This document shows positions 1 through 10,674 of a stretch of DNA of 64,000 nt, in pieces. Positions within the stretch are counted from its first letter, which is position 1. The number at the start of each line of letters is the position of its first letter. The position numbers and the translations under genes are program-made. The notes below the pieces were generated by a model. The model was not told the origin of the DNA, did not search any database, and saw nothing but the letters and a program-made list of their open reading frames with translations. The stretch lies in contig NZ_JONR01000023.1 of NCBI RefSeq assembly GCF_000711955.1, positions 37,058-101,057 on the forward strand. Direction: 5' to 3'. The DNA comes from Nevskia soli DSM 19509. GTDB taxonomy: Bacteria > Pseudomonadota > Gammaproteobacteria > Nevskiales > Nevskiaceae.

Positions 1-617
1 ATGTAGTTGGTGTCGGCGATGGTCACCGAGGCGCCGGCGAAGACGAAGAATTTCTTGTTGCCGGCCACCGGCATGTAGACGCTGGCGTCGCCGATCCAGC
101 CGCCGACGCCGCCGAGGTTGTGGCGGATGTCGCCGCGCACGATCACCGGGAAGATGACGTATTCGGCGAACAGCTTGGGCGCAGCCGAGGGCGACAGGTT
201 GGTGCGGCCGCGCAGGCGATAGTAGGTGCCTTCGTTGCGACCGAGGTCGTAGGTCAGCGCCAGGCCGGCGCGGTAGTCGCGGCCGCGCAGCAGGTTCACG
301 CCCAGGCCTTCGCCGGTGGAGAAGAAGGCGAGGTCGCGGTAGCGGATGTCGATGGTGGGGCCGGGCTCGAAGTAGTAGTTGTCCGAGCCTTCGAAACGCG
401 GCAGGAACTCGCCGCCGAAGCCGATGATCTTCTCCCAATGCGGGGGATCGGGGTCGAAGCGCTTTTTCAGGGCGATGCCGGCGGAGTACTGCCATTCGCC
501 GAGCGGGCTGGGAGTCTGCGCCTGCGCCGTCCCGGCGGCGGCAAACGCGACGATGCACAAGCCGCCTCTTGCAAGGAAGCACATCAGAACAGCGCCCAGT
601 GATCGCCCAAGCTGCAT
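1..617 (-). CDS. MipA/OmpV family outer-membrane protein (3' end beyond window)
   Basis: The minus strand reads from an ATG at 617 to the window edge without a stop, about 205 residues. It starts with a signal peptide (hydrophobic stretch, then AAGTAQAQ). The mature part is rich in aromatic and glycine-alternating beta strands. The segments IIGFGGEFLPRFEGSDNYYF and TIDIRYRDLAFFSTGEGLGV match the N-terminal half of MipA/OmpV proteins, which are outer-membrane barrels or scaffold proteins for murein enzymes. The family is usually around 250-280 aa, so roughly the last quarter is missing here. A GGAG lies just upstream of the ATG. The exact role is unknown; family assignment is by pattern recognition only. 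Confidence 0.8.
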   Translation of the reverse strand, partial: MQLGRSLGAVLMCFLARGGLCIVAFAAAGTAQAQTPSPLGEWQYSAGIALKKRFDPDPPHWEKIIGFGGEFLPRFEGSDNYYFEPGPTIDIRYRDLAFFSTGEGLGVNLLRGRDYRAGLALTYDLGRNEGTYYRLRGRTNLSPSAAPKLFAEYVIFPVIVRGDIRHNLGGVGGWIGDASVYMPVAGNKKFFVFAGASVTIADTNY

Positions 618-709
618 TCCCGGCTCCGTGGCTTGAGGGTTATGGAGCTAGGCTACCGCGTTATGCGCCGCAGGTGGAAACTAAAGTCGTCACGGAAAAC
701 CGATGGGGG

Positions 710-1093
710 TCAGTTGAGAACGCGCGGTACGGCCAGGCGGAAGGGATCGATCATGGCGTCGAAGGCTTCGCCCTGGTCGGTCACCATCTGGAAGCTGCCG
801 TGCATGGTGCCGACCGGCGTGTTCAGCGGACAGCCGCTGGTGTACTGGAACTGCTCGCCGGGCTTGAGGGTGGGCTGGTAGCCGACCACGCCGGGGCCGC
901 GCACTTCCTCGGTCTTGCCTTCGCCGCTGGTGATGATCCAGTGGCGCGAGCGCAGCTGCACCGTCACTTCGCTCTCGTTGCGGATGGTGACGTGGTAGGC
1001 GAACAGCCAGGACTGGCTTTCCGGCTCGGACTGGTCCGGCACGTAGCGCGGCTCCACCGTGATGCGCACGCCGCGTGTGACCGTATTGCTCAC
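710..1093 (-). CDS. apaG: ApaG protein (Co2+/Mg2+ efflux-associated, fibronectin type III-like fold)
   Basis: The 127-residue product matches ApaG in length and sequence: ITVEPRYVPDQSEPESQSWL near the start, HWIITSGEGKTEEVRGPGVV in the middle, and SFQMVTDQGEAFDAMIDPF near the end. ApaG is a small cytosolic beta-sandwich protein. Its molecular function is not settled; it is often linked genetically to ksgA-apaH and to divalent cation phenotypes. Here it is instead 25 bp downstream of sufT on the same strand, so the two are probably co-transcribed. It is complete, with no unusual features. Confidence 0.95.
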   Translation of the reverse strand: MSNTVTRGVRITVEPRYVPDQSEPESQSWLFAYHVTIRNESEVTVQLRSRHWIITSGEGKTEEVRGPGVVGYQPTLKPGEQFQYTSGCPLNTPVGTMHGSFQMVTDQGEAFDAMIDPFRLAVPRVLN

Positions 1094-1118
1094 CGGATTT
1101 CGCCCCTCGATCTGCTGC

Positions 1119-1661
1119 TCACATGAAGCCCGCCTGTAGTTGCGCCGCTTCGCTCATCATCTCACGGGTCCAGGGCGGATCGAACACCAGCTCGACCTCG
1201 GCCTCGCGCACACCGGGTATCTGCATCACCTTGCTCTTGACGTCGGCCACCAGCACATCGCCCATGCCGCAGCCGGGGGCGGTAAGGGTCATGACGATGC
1301 GCACCCGCCAGCCGCTTTCCGCGGCCGGCTCCAGGCGGCATTCGTAGATCAGGCCCAGTTCGACCACGTCGATGGGGATTTCCGGGTCGTAGCAGGTCTT
1401 CATCTGCTGCCACACGGCCTGCTCCACCTCGTCTTCGCTGGCATCGGGGGCGATATCCGGCACGCCGGCGGGCGTCTTGCCGATGGCATCGGCGTCCTTG
1501 CCCTCGATGCGGAACAGATGGCCCTGCATCTGCACGGTGTAACTGCCGCCCAGGGCCTGGGTGATGCTGGCTTCGGCGCCTTCGGGCAGCTCGACGCGGG
1601 TGCCGGCGGGAATGAGCACGCCGACTACATCGCGGCTGAGGGTGACGGTTTCGTAGGACAT
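1119..1661 (-). CDS. sufT: SufT-like iron-sulfur cluster assembly protein (MIP18/DUF59 family)
   Basis: The ATG at 1661 gives a 180-residue protein starting MSYETVTLSRDVVGVLIPAG. The N-terminal ~75 residues are the SufT-specific extension, with TRVELPEGAEASITQALGGS. The C-terminal DUF59/MIP18 domain carries the family hallmarks: CYDPEIPIDVVELGLIYE, then TLTAPGCGMGDVL with the conserved cysteine, then VFDPPWTREMMS at the end. The family helps mature Fe-S proteins. A longer reading frame extends upstream to 1835, but the extra residues are compositionally unlike the family and overlap the divergent gene. No suf operon is visible nearby. Confidence 0.92.
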   Translation of the reverse strand: MSYETVTLSRDVVGVLIPAGTRVELPEGAEASITQALGGSYTVQMQGHLFRIEGKDADAIGKTPAGVPDIAPDASEDEVEQAVWQQMKTCYDPEIPIDVVELGLIYECRLEPAAESGWRVRIVMTLTAPGCGMGDVLVADVKSKVMQIPGVREAEVELVFDPPWTREMMSEAAQLQAGFM

Positions 1662-1809
1662 GCTTGGGGAACTGGGGGCGGGGGAGCCGCGATTAAAGAC
1701 CAATCTGGTCCGGTATTTTAACGCCTGTCGCGAATCGGCGCAGGGCGGTTGTGGGAACGCTCCTTTCAATGCAGGATGTGGGCCTCCACAACGACCGGGA
1801 TGTCGCCCC

Positions 1810-2544
1810 ATGAATGCATCGCTCAAATCCGCCATGGCACTGTGCCTGCTGTGTGTCGGTGCCGTTCAGGCCGACCCGCTTGAAAAGGCGCCGGAGCGCC
1901 GCGCCGTGACGGTGAGCGGGCAGGGCGAGGTCAGCGCCGCGCCGGACCGCGCGCGGCTGAGCATGGCGGTGGAGGAGACCAGCCCGGACCTGAAGGCGGC
2001 GCAGGCCAAGGTCAACGGCGTGGTGCGCACCTATCTGGCGCAGGCCAAGGCCCTGGGCGCGAAAGACGAGGATGTCTCCACCGCCGGCCTGAGCATCAAC
2101 GCCGAGTACGACTATTCCAACCCCAAGGGCGGCCGCAAGTTCCTGGGCTACCACGTCACCCGCAGCATCGAGGTGGTGGTGCGCGACCTGGACAAGATCG
2201 GCGACTACCTGCAGCGCGCCACCGACGCCGGCATCAACAACGTCTCCAATCCACAGCTGGAATCGTCCAAGGCCGACGAGTTGCAGCGCCAGGCGCTGGC
2301 CAAGGCGGCACTGGACGCCCAGGCCAAGGCCCGCGTGCTGGCCGACACCCTGGGGGTGAAGCTGGGGGCGGTGCACACCATCAGCGCCAGTTCCGAGGCA
2401 CCCCAGCCGGGTCCGCAGCCCCGTATGGCCTTTTACGCAAAGGCGGCTGCGGCACCCGAGGGCAACGACCAGATGGGCTTCGCCGCAGGCGAAATCCGTT
2501 TCACCACCAGCCTGGTGGCGGAGTTCGACCTGGGAGCGCCCTGA
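1810..2544 (+). CDS. Periplasmic SIMPL-domain (DUF541) protein
   Basis: The start is taken at ATG 1810, giving 244 residues with a signal peptide (KSAMALCLLCVGAVQA, then DPLEKAP). The mature protein is a SIMPL/DUF541 domain: VTVSGQGEVSAAPDRARLSM at the start, then DLKAAQAKVNGVV, and near the end IRFTTSLVAEFDL. Members are periplasmic or secreted proteins, including E. coli YggE, which lowers oxidative-stress markers; the biochemical activity is unknown. It is divergent from sufT across about 150 bp. The frame is open upstream to 1660, but only the 1810 start gives a proper signal peptide. Confidence 0.88.
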   Translation: MNASLKSAMALCLLCVGAVQADPLEKAPERRAVTVSGQGEVSAAPDRARLSMAVEETSPDLKAAQAKVNGVVRTYLAQAKALGAKDEDVSTAGLSINAEYDYSNPKGGRKFLGYHVTRSIEVVVRDLDKIGDYLQRATDAGINNVSNPQLESSKADELQRQALAKAALDAQAKARVLADTLGVKLGAVHTISASSEAPQPGPQPRMAFYAKAAAAPEGNDQMGFAAGEIRFTTSLVAEFDLGAP

Positions 2545-2635
2545 GGCGAGGTAAGAGCCTCGGACAAGCCCGCGCGTGCGAAGTTCACGGATTGATGGGA
2601 TAATTCCGCACTTTCCTCCCTCAACGGGATAGAAA

Positions 2636-3151
2636 GTGCCGCAGAACCCGCCGTCAGCCCACCCTTTGGTCGGCATCATCATGGGCTCCCGCTCCGATTG
2701 GGAGACGATGGCGCACGCCGCACGCACGCTCGATAGCCTGGGCGTAGCGTACGAAACACGCGTGGTTTCCGCGCACCGCACTCCCGATCTGCTGTTCGAA
2801 TACGCCGGCTCCGCCGCCGGGCGCGGCATCCAGGTGATCATCGCCGGTGCCGGCGGCGCGGCGCACCTGCCGGGCATGGCCGCGTCGAAGACGCGCCTGC
2901 CGGTGCTGGGCGTGCCGGTGCAGTCGAAGGCGCTGAGCGGGATGGACTCGCTGCTGTCGATCGTGCAGATGCCGGCCGGGATTCCCGTGGGGACCCTGGC
3001 CATCGGCAACGCCGGCGCCACCAATGCGGCCCTGCTGGCCTGCTCGATCCTGGCCCTCGGCGACGCCGGGCTGGCCGCACGCCTCGACCACTTCCGCGCC
3101 GCGCAGACGGCGCAGGTGCTCGAGCATCCCGACCCCAGCGTTCCGACGTAA
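2636..3151 (+). CDS. purE: N5-carboxyaminoimidazole ribonucleotide mutase
   Basis: PurE converts N5-CAIR to CAIR in de novo purine synthesis, in the cytosol. The 171-residue product has the family signatures: VGIIMGSRSDWETM near the N-terminus, the VSAHRTPD motif with the catalytic histidine, IIAGAGGAAHLPGM, and VPVQSKALSGMDSLLSIVQM. The start is a GTG at 2636 just before the conserved N-terminus. purK follows after 21 bp, so the two form a purEK operon. The presence of purK shows this is the bacterial class I PurE route. Confidence 0.97.
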   Translation: MPQNPPSAHPLVGIIMGSRSDWETMAHAARTLDSLGVAYETRVVSAHRTPDLLFEYAGSAAGRGIQVIIAGAGGAAHLPGMAASKTRLPVLGVPVQSKALSGMDSLLSIVQMPAGIPVGTLAIGNAGATNAALLACSILALGDAGLAARLDHFRAAQTAQVLEHPDPSVPT

Positions 3152-3172
3152 CCAGAAAGCAGCCCACTCATC

Positions 3173-4261
3173 GTGAAGATCGGCATCCTTGGCGCCGGCC
3201 AGCTCGGCCGCATGCTGGCTTTGGCCGGCTATCCACTCGGCTTCGAGTTCGCTTTCCTCGACCCGGCCACCGAAGCCTGTGCCGCGCCGCTGGGCGAGCA
3301 CCTGCGCGCGGACTACCTCGACCTGGCGGCGCTAGAGAAATTCTGCGCCGGCATCGATCTCGCCACCTTCGAGTTCGAGAACGTACCGCAGCAGGCCGCC
3401 GAATTCGTCGCCGCGCGGACACCGCTGTTCCCGGCGCCGCGCGCGCTGACCTCAGGCCAGGACCGGCTCAGCGAGAAGCAGATGTTCGTCGCTCAGGGCA
3501 TCCCGGTGCCGAAGTTCGCCGCGGTCAGCTCGCGCATCGGCCTGGAGGCGGCGGCCCAGCACACCGGCCTGCCGGCGGTGCTGAAGACGCGCCGCATGGG
3601 CTACGACGGCAAGGGTCAGTACGTGCTGCGCAGCGCCGCCGATTTCGACGCGGCCTGGGCCCAGCTCGGCGCACAGCAGCTGATCCTCGAATCCTTCGTG
3701 CCCTTCGAGCGCGAGGTGTCGTGCCTGGCGGTACGCGGCCGCGACGGCGAGGTGAAGTTCTACCCGCTGGTGCAGAACGTGCACCGCAGCGGCATCCTGC
3801 GCACGGCGCGGCCGCGCAACGGCGATCCGCTGCAGGCGCTGGGCGAGGAGTACGCGCGGCGCATCCTGCAACACCTGGACTATGTCGGCGTGCTGGCCTT
3901 CGAGTTCTTCGTCGCCGACGGCGGCCTGCTCGCCAACGAGATCGCGCCGCGCGTGCACAACTCCGGCCACTGGAGCATCGAGGGCGCGGAGTGTTCGCAG
4001 TTCGAGAACCATCTGCGCGCCATCGCCGGCCTGCCGCTGGGCAGCACCGCGCTGCGCGGCGAATCGCTGATGGTCAATTTCATCGGCAGTGCGCCGGCGC
4101 TGGAGGCGATGGCCGCGCTGGAGGGCGTGCACGTGCACCTCTACGGCAAGCAGCCCAAGCCGCTCCGCAAGATCGGCCACGCCACCCTCACCGCGCCGGA
4201 CAGCGCCACGCTGGAAGCGCGTCTGCGCCGGCTCGAACCCCTGCTCGACCAGGACGGCTGA
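3173..4261 (+). CDS. purK: 5-(carboxyamino)imidazole ribonucleotide synthase
   Basis: PurK is the ATP-grasp enzyme that makes N5-CAIR from AIR, ATP and bicarbonate, supplying PurE. The 362-residue product begins KIGILGAGQLGRMLALAGYP, the typical N-terminal nucleotide-fold signature. It continues with the ATP-grasp core (TRRMGYDGKGQYVL, LILESFVPFEREVSCLAVRG) and the metal/ATP site FEFFVADGGLLANEIAPRVH followed by NSGHWSIEG. The start codon is GTG at 3173. It is the second gene of the purEK operon; a 195-bp gap follows before the next gene. Confidence 0.97.
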   Translation: MKIGILGAGQLGRMLALAGYPLGFEFAFLDPATEACAAPLGEHLRADYLDLAALEKFCAGIDLATFEFENVPQQAAEFVAARTPLFPAPRALTSGQDRLSEKQMFVAQGIPVPKFAAVSSRIGLEAAAQHTGLPAVLKTRRMGYDGKGQYVLRSAADFDAAWAQLGAQQLILESFVPFEREVSCLAVRGRDGEVKFYPLVQNVHRSGILRTARPRNGDPLQALGEEYARRILQHLDYVGVLAFEFFVADGGLLANEIAPRVHNSGHWSIEGAECSQFENHLRAIAGLPLGSTALRGESLMVNFIGSAPALEAMAALEGVHVHLYGKQPKPLRKIGHATLTAPDSATLEARLRRLEPLLDQDG

Positions 4262-4399
4262 CCCCCCAAAGCAGGGGCAGTGCGATGGACATCGCGCTGC
4301 GGTCACCCAAAATGCGCTAGGGTCGGTATGGCGATTCCGGACCGGCGGCGCGTTTTCACTCAGCTGCGCTTAAGGTTCGGTCCTGTACTTTGTGAACCA

Positions 4400-4421
4400 G
4401 CGCCATGCCACCGCATGGCGC
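4400..4421 (+). other. Inverted repeat in the leader of the WXPGYW lipoprotein gene
   Basis: GCGCCATGC (4400-4408) pairs perfectly with GCATGGCGC (4413-4421) across a 4-nt loop, about 35 nt before the ATG of the following gene. It could be a leader hairpin or an operator half-pair. No T-run follows, so it is not an obvious terminator. Confidence 0.4.
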
Positions 4422-4456
4422 GGAAGCGCAAGCCGTTGCCAAAGGGGGAGTCAGCC

Positions 4457-5860
4457 ATGTCCGCAAACCATCCGATCCGATCCAGTTCAGCGATCCTGAG
4501 CAGCCACAAGGCGCTGCTGCGCGCGGCGATCTTCGGCCTGGCCCTGCCGCTCGCGGCCTGCGTAGTGCCCGATGGCGGCTATGACCAGCCGCAACAGCCG
4601 TATCCCTACCCGCAGCCGCAACCGGTCTATACCCAGGACCCGTCGCAGCCCCAACCCTACCCGCAGCCGCAGGATGGTTCCTACGACACTTCGTACGACG
4701 CCACCGCCAGCGAGCCGCCGCCGCCGCTGCCGGTCTATGACCAGCCGGAATGCCCGGGGCCCGGTTACATCTGGACCCCCGGCTACTGGGGCTACAACGG
4801 CGGCTATTACTGGGTGCCCGGCACCTGGGTGGAGCCGCCGCAGCCGGACGTGTACTGGACCCCGGGCTACTGGGGCTGGGCCGGCAATGTCTACGTCTTC
4901 CACGGCGGCTACTGGGGTCCGCAGGTCGGCTATTACGGTGGCGTGAACTACGGCCATGGCTATGAAGGCCACGGCTACGAGGGCGGGCGCTGGGATCGCG
5001 GCCAGTTCCAGTACAACCGCGCCGTCAACAACATCAACGTCAACCGCGTTCACAACACCTACAACAGCACGGTGATCAACAACATCACGGTCAACAACAC
5101 CAGCTACAACGGCGGCCCCGGCGGCACCCGCGACCGGCCCGACCCGCAGGACCGGGGCAACCGGCAGCGCTTCCGCCCCACGCCGGAACAGTTGCAGCAC
5201 CAGAACGCCGCCAGCGGCAACCACTCGATGTACGTGTCGGAGAACCGCGGCCAGCCGCCGGTCGGAGCGGTGCAGCGGCCGGGCATGTTCGGCAACCGCA
5301 CGCCGGTCCAGGTTCCGGTCAACAATGCGCCAGGACAAAGGCCGCTGGACCAGCAGCGCTTCCAGGATCAGGGGCGCCAGCAACAGGACCAGCAACGCCA
5401 GCAGGAACAACAGCGCTTCGAACAGCAGCGGCAGCAGCAGGATCAGTTGCGCCAGCAGGCCGACCAGCAGCGCAACAACGAGCAGCAGCGTCTGCAGGAG
5501 CAGCAGCGCCAGATGCAGCAACAGCAGCAGAATCAGCAGCGGCAACAGCAAGATCAATTGAGACAGCAACAGGATCAGCTGCGGCAGAACCAGCAGCAGC
5601 GCCAGGATCAGATGCGCCAGCAGCAGGACCAGCAACGCCAGCAGGAACAACAGCGCTTCGAACAACAGCGGCAGCAGCAGGATCAGCTGAGGCAGCAGAA
5701 CCAGCTGCGGCAGGAGCAGTTCCGCCAGCAACAGCCGCAACAGAACCCGCAGCAGCAGTTCCACCGCGAGCCGGGGAACACGCCGCCGACCGTGCCGCAG
5801 CGTCCGAACCCGCCGCAGGCGCATACGCAGCACGAGGACGTGCGGCCCAAGCCGCAGTGA
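4457..5860 (+). CDS. Lipoprotein with YxWxPGYW repeats and a long Gln/Arg-rich tail
   Basis: The ATG at 4457 follows a strong GGGGGAG ribosome-binding site and gives 467 residues. A signal peptide ends in the lipobox LPLAAC, so this is probably a lipoprotein. Next come a Pro/Gln/Tyr-rich linker and three YxWxPGxW-type repeats at residues ~100-150 (GYIWTPGYWGYNGGYYWVPG, VYWTPGYWGW), as in the WXXGXW-repeat lipoprotein family. An Asn-rich stretch follows, then a C-terminal region (~300-450) made almost entirely of Q, R, D, E and N. Two 63-nt DNA blocks in that tail (5384-5446 and 5624-5686) differ at one base. The function is unknown; a surface or periplasmic scaffold is only a guess. Confidence 0.85.
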   Translation: MSANHPIRSSSAILSSHKALLRAAIFGLALPLAACVVPDGGYDQPQQPYPYPQPQPVYTQDPSQPQPYPQPQDGSYDTSYDATASEPPPPLPVYDQPECPGPGYIWTPGYWGYNGGYYWVPGTWVEPPQPDVYWTPGYWGWAGNVYVFHGGYWGPQVGYYGGVNYGHGYEGHGYEGGRWDRGQFQYNRAVNNINVNRVHNTYNSTVINNITVNNTSYNGGPGGTRDRPDPQDRGNRQRFRPTPEQLQHQNAASGNHSMYVSENRGQPPVGAVQRPGMFGNRTPVQVPVNNAPGQRPLDQQRFQDQGRQQQDQQRQQEQQRFEQQRQQQDQLRQQADQQRNNEQQRLQEQQRQMQQQQQNQQRQQQDQLRQQQDQLRQNQQQRQDQMRQQQDQQRQQEQQRFEQQRQQQDQLRQQNQLRQEQFRQQQPQQNPQQQFHREPGNTPPTVPQRPNPPQAHTQHEDVRPKPQ

Positions 5861-5949
5861 GTTTCGAAGCGTAGTTTGCGATTGCGGTGACGGTGGCCCG
5901 GGAAGCGCATAGCGCTACCCGGAAGCCGTTGCAGGGAAAGGTGAAACGT

Positions 5950-5976
5950 CCCTGCGAACGCCAAGCGTTCGCAGGG
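5950..5976 (-). terminator. Hairpin between the Gln-rich lipoprotein gene and the ParA-like gene
   Basis: A 12-bp perfect stem (5950-5961 with 5965-5976, loop CAA) sits in the convergent gap just beyond the stop of the ParA-like gene at 5984. No clear T-run follows on either strand. It is therefore a possible weak or bidirectional terminator, or a REP-like hairpin. Confidence 0.4.
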
Positions 5977-5983
5977 ATGGTGC

Positions 5984-6727
5984 TCAGGTCTTCTTCAGCG
6001 CCGCGTTCACTTCCTTCCACAAATCCCGGTAGGCCTCCGCGGCGTAGCCGTAGGATTCGAACACTTCCAGCGGCGCGCGGTGCTCGCCCATGCGTTCCAC
6101 CGCCGAAGCGTAGGGAATCACTGTCTTGGCCACGTCCTTGATCATCTTCGGCGGCTGCTCGATCAGCATGCGGTGCAGCAGGCGGCGCCGGTCGGCCATC
6201 GAGTAGAACGGCTTCAGCGTGTTGCGCGGATAACCTTCCGCCTCGTAGTAGTCGATCACCGTCTTCAGCGCGCGCAGCGACAGGTGCGTCGGCACCGTCG
6301 GCACCAGCACGAGGTCGGAAGCGGTGAAGACGTTGTCGGCGAGGTGCGACAGGCTCGGCGGGCAATCGAGCACCACCAGGTCGTAGCGGCGGTTCACCGG
6401 CTTGAGCCGTTGCAGCAGCGCGTCGCGCGCGCCGTCCTTGCGCAGCCAGGTGTCGAGGTGGCGCGTGTGCAGGTCCGCCGGCAGCAGATGCAGCTTGTCG
6501 TAGGCGGTGCTCTGGATCTGGCCTTCGATGTCGGCCCCGGCGCGCCACATGGACTTGTCCGGGATTTCCTCGGTATTGGCCTGCAGGTACCAGCTGGCGG
6601 CGCCCTGGGGATCGAGGTCCCACAGCAGGGTGCGCAGTCCGGATTGCGAGGCCAGGTAGGCCAGGTTGACCGAGGCTGCCGTCTTGCCGACGCCGCCCTT
6701 GAGGTTGTAGACCGCCAGCGTTTTCAT
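5984..6727 (-). CDS. ParA-family ATPase without a ParB partner
   Basis: The ATG at 6727 gives 247 residues opening with the deviant Walker A of the ParA/MinD superfamily, KGGVGKTAASVNLAYLAS. It has a Walker A' LLWDLDPQGAASWYL and a Walker B VVLDCPPSLSHLADN. The C-terminal half is less familiar (PKMIKDVAKTVIPYASAVER). No parB-like gene is adjacent, and the gene lies apart from the usual mnmG-rsmG-parAB position, so it is probably not the chromosomal segregation ParA. Single-gene ParA-like proteins of this length often position other cargo. The role here is not known. Confidence 0.85.
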   Translation of the reverse strand: MKTLAVYNLKGGVGKTAASVNLAYLASQSGLRTLLWDLDPQGAASWYLQANTEEIPDKSMWRAGADIEGQIQSTAYDKLHLLPADLHTRHLDTWLRKDGARDALLQRLKPVNRRYDLVVLDCPPSLSHLADNVFTASDLVLVPTVPTHLSLRALKTVIDYYEAEGYPRNTLKPFYSMADRRRLLHRMLIEQPPKMIKDVAKTVIPYASAVERMGEHRAPLEVFESYGYAAEAYRDLWKEVNAALKKT

Positions 6728-6883
6728 GCGCGCGCCTCCCCATGAGGCCCCCTTTTGATGGGGCCTTGCACCATGCACGGCCAATCCGGATCCGCCCATC
6801 CGGATGGATGGGCCCCAATCGGCGATACGCTGAATTTAGAACAATTTCACGGACTTGGCACAGACGGCCGGGAGAGGGCCGCA

Positions 6884-6912
6884 TTCCGCGCAGCCGTGAA
6901 GGCTGCGCGGAA
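6884..6912 (-). other. 12-bp hairpin downstream of gyrB
   Basis: TTCCGCGCAGCC (6884-6895) pairs perfectly with GGCTGCGCGGAA (6901-6912) around a 5-nt loop, 33 bp past the gyrB stop. It lacks a T-run on the transcribed (minus) strand, so it may be a terminator of poor form or a mRNA 3'-end stabiliser. Confidence 0.4.
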
Positions 6913-6944
6913 GATCATTTAGTCATTTTAAATCAAGGACTTGA

Positions 6945-9353
<2,409 letters not shown>

Positions 9354-9380
9354 CGTCTGGTTCTGTTCTGACTCGCTATT

Positions 9381-10499
9381 TTACCCGTTTGCCAGGGGTC
9401 GCAGGAGGCCATGTTCCACGTGGAACATGCGGGCGTCGGGGGTGTTTTTCAGCGGACCGGCGAGTTCCAGCGCGGTCACGAACTTCTGACCGGGATAGGC
9501 CAGCAATACCTTCAGTAGACGCGTTTGGAACTCGGAAGACAACTCGGCGGAGAAATCGTCGAGCAGCAGCACCGGCACCCGGCCGCCCCGCTCCGCCACG
9601 ATCCAGCACTGCGCCAGGATGAAGGCTGCCACCAGCAATTTCTGCTGGCCGCGGCTGATGCGGCCCTTCACCGATCTGGCGGGGCCGCCCTCGCCATCCG
9701 CCTGGCTGTCGCTCATGTGGCTGGTATAGAAGCCCAGTTCGGCGCGCTGCGGCCCGCTCATGGTCAGGCCATGCCGCCGGTCCCGCTCCAGGCTGGCTTC
9801 CAGCACCTCCAGGTAGGCGCGGTCCGCGTCCCAACCCTGGCTGTAGCGCAGCTGCCAGCGTTCGCCCGGCAGCAGGTCGGCCAGCAAGGCCTGGCTGCGT
9901 GCCTCCACTTCCAGGGCATGGGCCCGGCGCAGGGCGCTCAATTGCTCGGCGGCTTCCGCCAATTCCCGGTTCCAGGGCGCCAGCATGGCCACCGAACCGC
10001 CCTCGCGCAGCATGGCATTGCGCTGGCGCAGGGCGCGGCGCGCCCGTTTCCAGGTCGGCATGAATCGATGTTCCACGTGGAACACACCCCAATCGAGGAA
10101 GCGGCGACGGATTCCCGGCCCCTCTTCCAGCATCCGGTGCATGCCCGGATCGAGGATCTGCAAAGGCAGGCGCCGCACCAGCTCCGACAAGGCCAGATCA
10201 CCCTGGCCGAACTCGATGGCGATCTCCCGCTCCCGCCAGGTCAGCTTGAGCAGTTCCGGGGGCACGCCCGAGGGATCGACGACCTGCCCCGCCACCTGCC
10301 AGGCCTGGGTGCCATCCCGCGCCAACTGCGCCGGCAATACGCGCCAGCTGCCGCCCCGCCCCAGCACATGCAGGGCTTCCAGCAGCGAGGTCTTGCCGGC
10401 GCCGTTCTCCCCGGTGATCAGGTTGAAGCGCGGATGAGCGTCGAGCTGGAGGTTGGTGAACAGGCGGAAATCACGCGCCTGGAGCTGGGAGATCAACAT
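9381..10499 (-). CDS. recF: DNA replication and repair protein RecF
   Basis: RecF is an SMC-like ATPase that loads RecA at gaps via RecFOR. The 372-residue product begins MLISQLQARDFRLFTNLQL. It has Walker A ITGENGAGKTSLLEALHVLG, the ABC signature region GRISRGQQKLLVAAFILAQC, and Walker B VPVLLLDDFSAELSSEFQ. It is slightly longer than the E. coli protein (357 aa). Unusually, two perfect parS sequences lie inside the coding region (9412-9427 and 10069-10084); both are read as the peptide FHVEH. A terminator-like hairpin separates it from dnaN upstream. Confidence 0.98.
   Translation of the reverse strand: MLISQLQARDFRLFTNLQLDAHPRFNLITGENGAGKTSLLEALHVLGRGGSWRVLPAQLARDGTQAWQVAGQVVDPSGVPPELLKLTWREREIAIEFGQGDLALSELVRRLPLQILDPGMHRMLEEGPGIRRRFLDWGVFHVEHRFMPTWKRARRALRQRNAMLREGGSVAMLAPWNRELAEAAEQLSALRRAHALEVEARSQALLADLLPGERWQLRYSQGWDADRAYLEVLEASLERDRRHGLTMSGPQRAELGFYTSHMSDSQADGEGGPARSVKGRISRGQQKLLVAAFILAQCWIVAERGGRVPVLLLDDFSAELSSEFQTRLLKVLLAYPGQKFVTALELAGPLKNTPDARMFHVEHGLLRPLANG
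9412..9427. promoter_or_regulatory. parS centromere site 1 (inside the 3' end of recF)
   Basis: The 16-bp palindrome TGTTCCACGTGGAACA is identical to the parS form used by ParB in Pseudomonas and many other bacteria. It lies in the last few codons of recF, about 4 kb from dnaA. ParB bound here would nucleate the origin segregation complex. No parB gene is in the window. Confidence 0.88.
10069..10084. promoter_or_regulatory. parS centromere site 2 (inside recF)
   Basis: This is a second exact copy of TGTTCCACGTGGAACA, 657 bp from the first and also within recF. Two identical 16-mers in one gene are very unlikely by chance, which supports a real ParB-binding cluster near the origin. Confidence 0.88.
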
Positions 10500-10540
10500 G
10501 ATCCCGGCCGCCCTGGATTCGTTTTAATCAGTGCGCAAAC

Positions 10541-10571
10541 AAAAACGCCCTCACGTCGGAACGTGAAGGCG
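10541..10571 (-). terminator. Intrinsic terminator between dnaN and recF
   Basis: On the minus strand a stem of about 10 bp (GCCTTCACGT pairing with ACGTGAGGGC, short loop, one imperfect pair) is followed by GTTTTTG. It lies in the 175-bp dnaN-recF gap, past the dnaN stop at 10675. It should stop or attenuate dnaN transcripts, making recF-gyrB at least partly independent. Confidence 0.7.
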
Positions 10572-10674
10572 CTTGCTGAAACTCGGCGTAAGGACCGGGA
10601 TGCCGCTACACCCTCTCCCCTCTCGTTCCAGCCTTGATGCGTGAACAGCTGGCTTCTCAGGATGCGGACGCGGC

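Noticed and set aside
4487..5833. Long leucine-rich open frame antisense to the Gln-rich lipoprotein gene
   Set aside because: It is the complement of CAG/CAA-rich repeats, has no start signal, and its composition is explained entirely by the sense gene.
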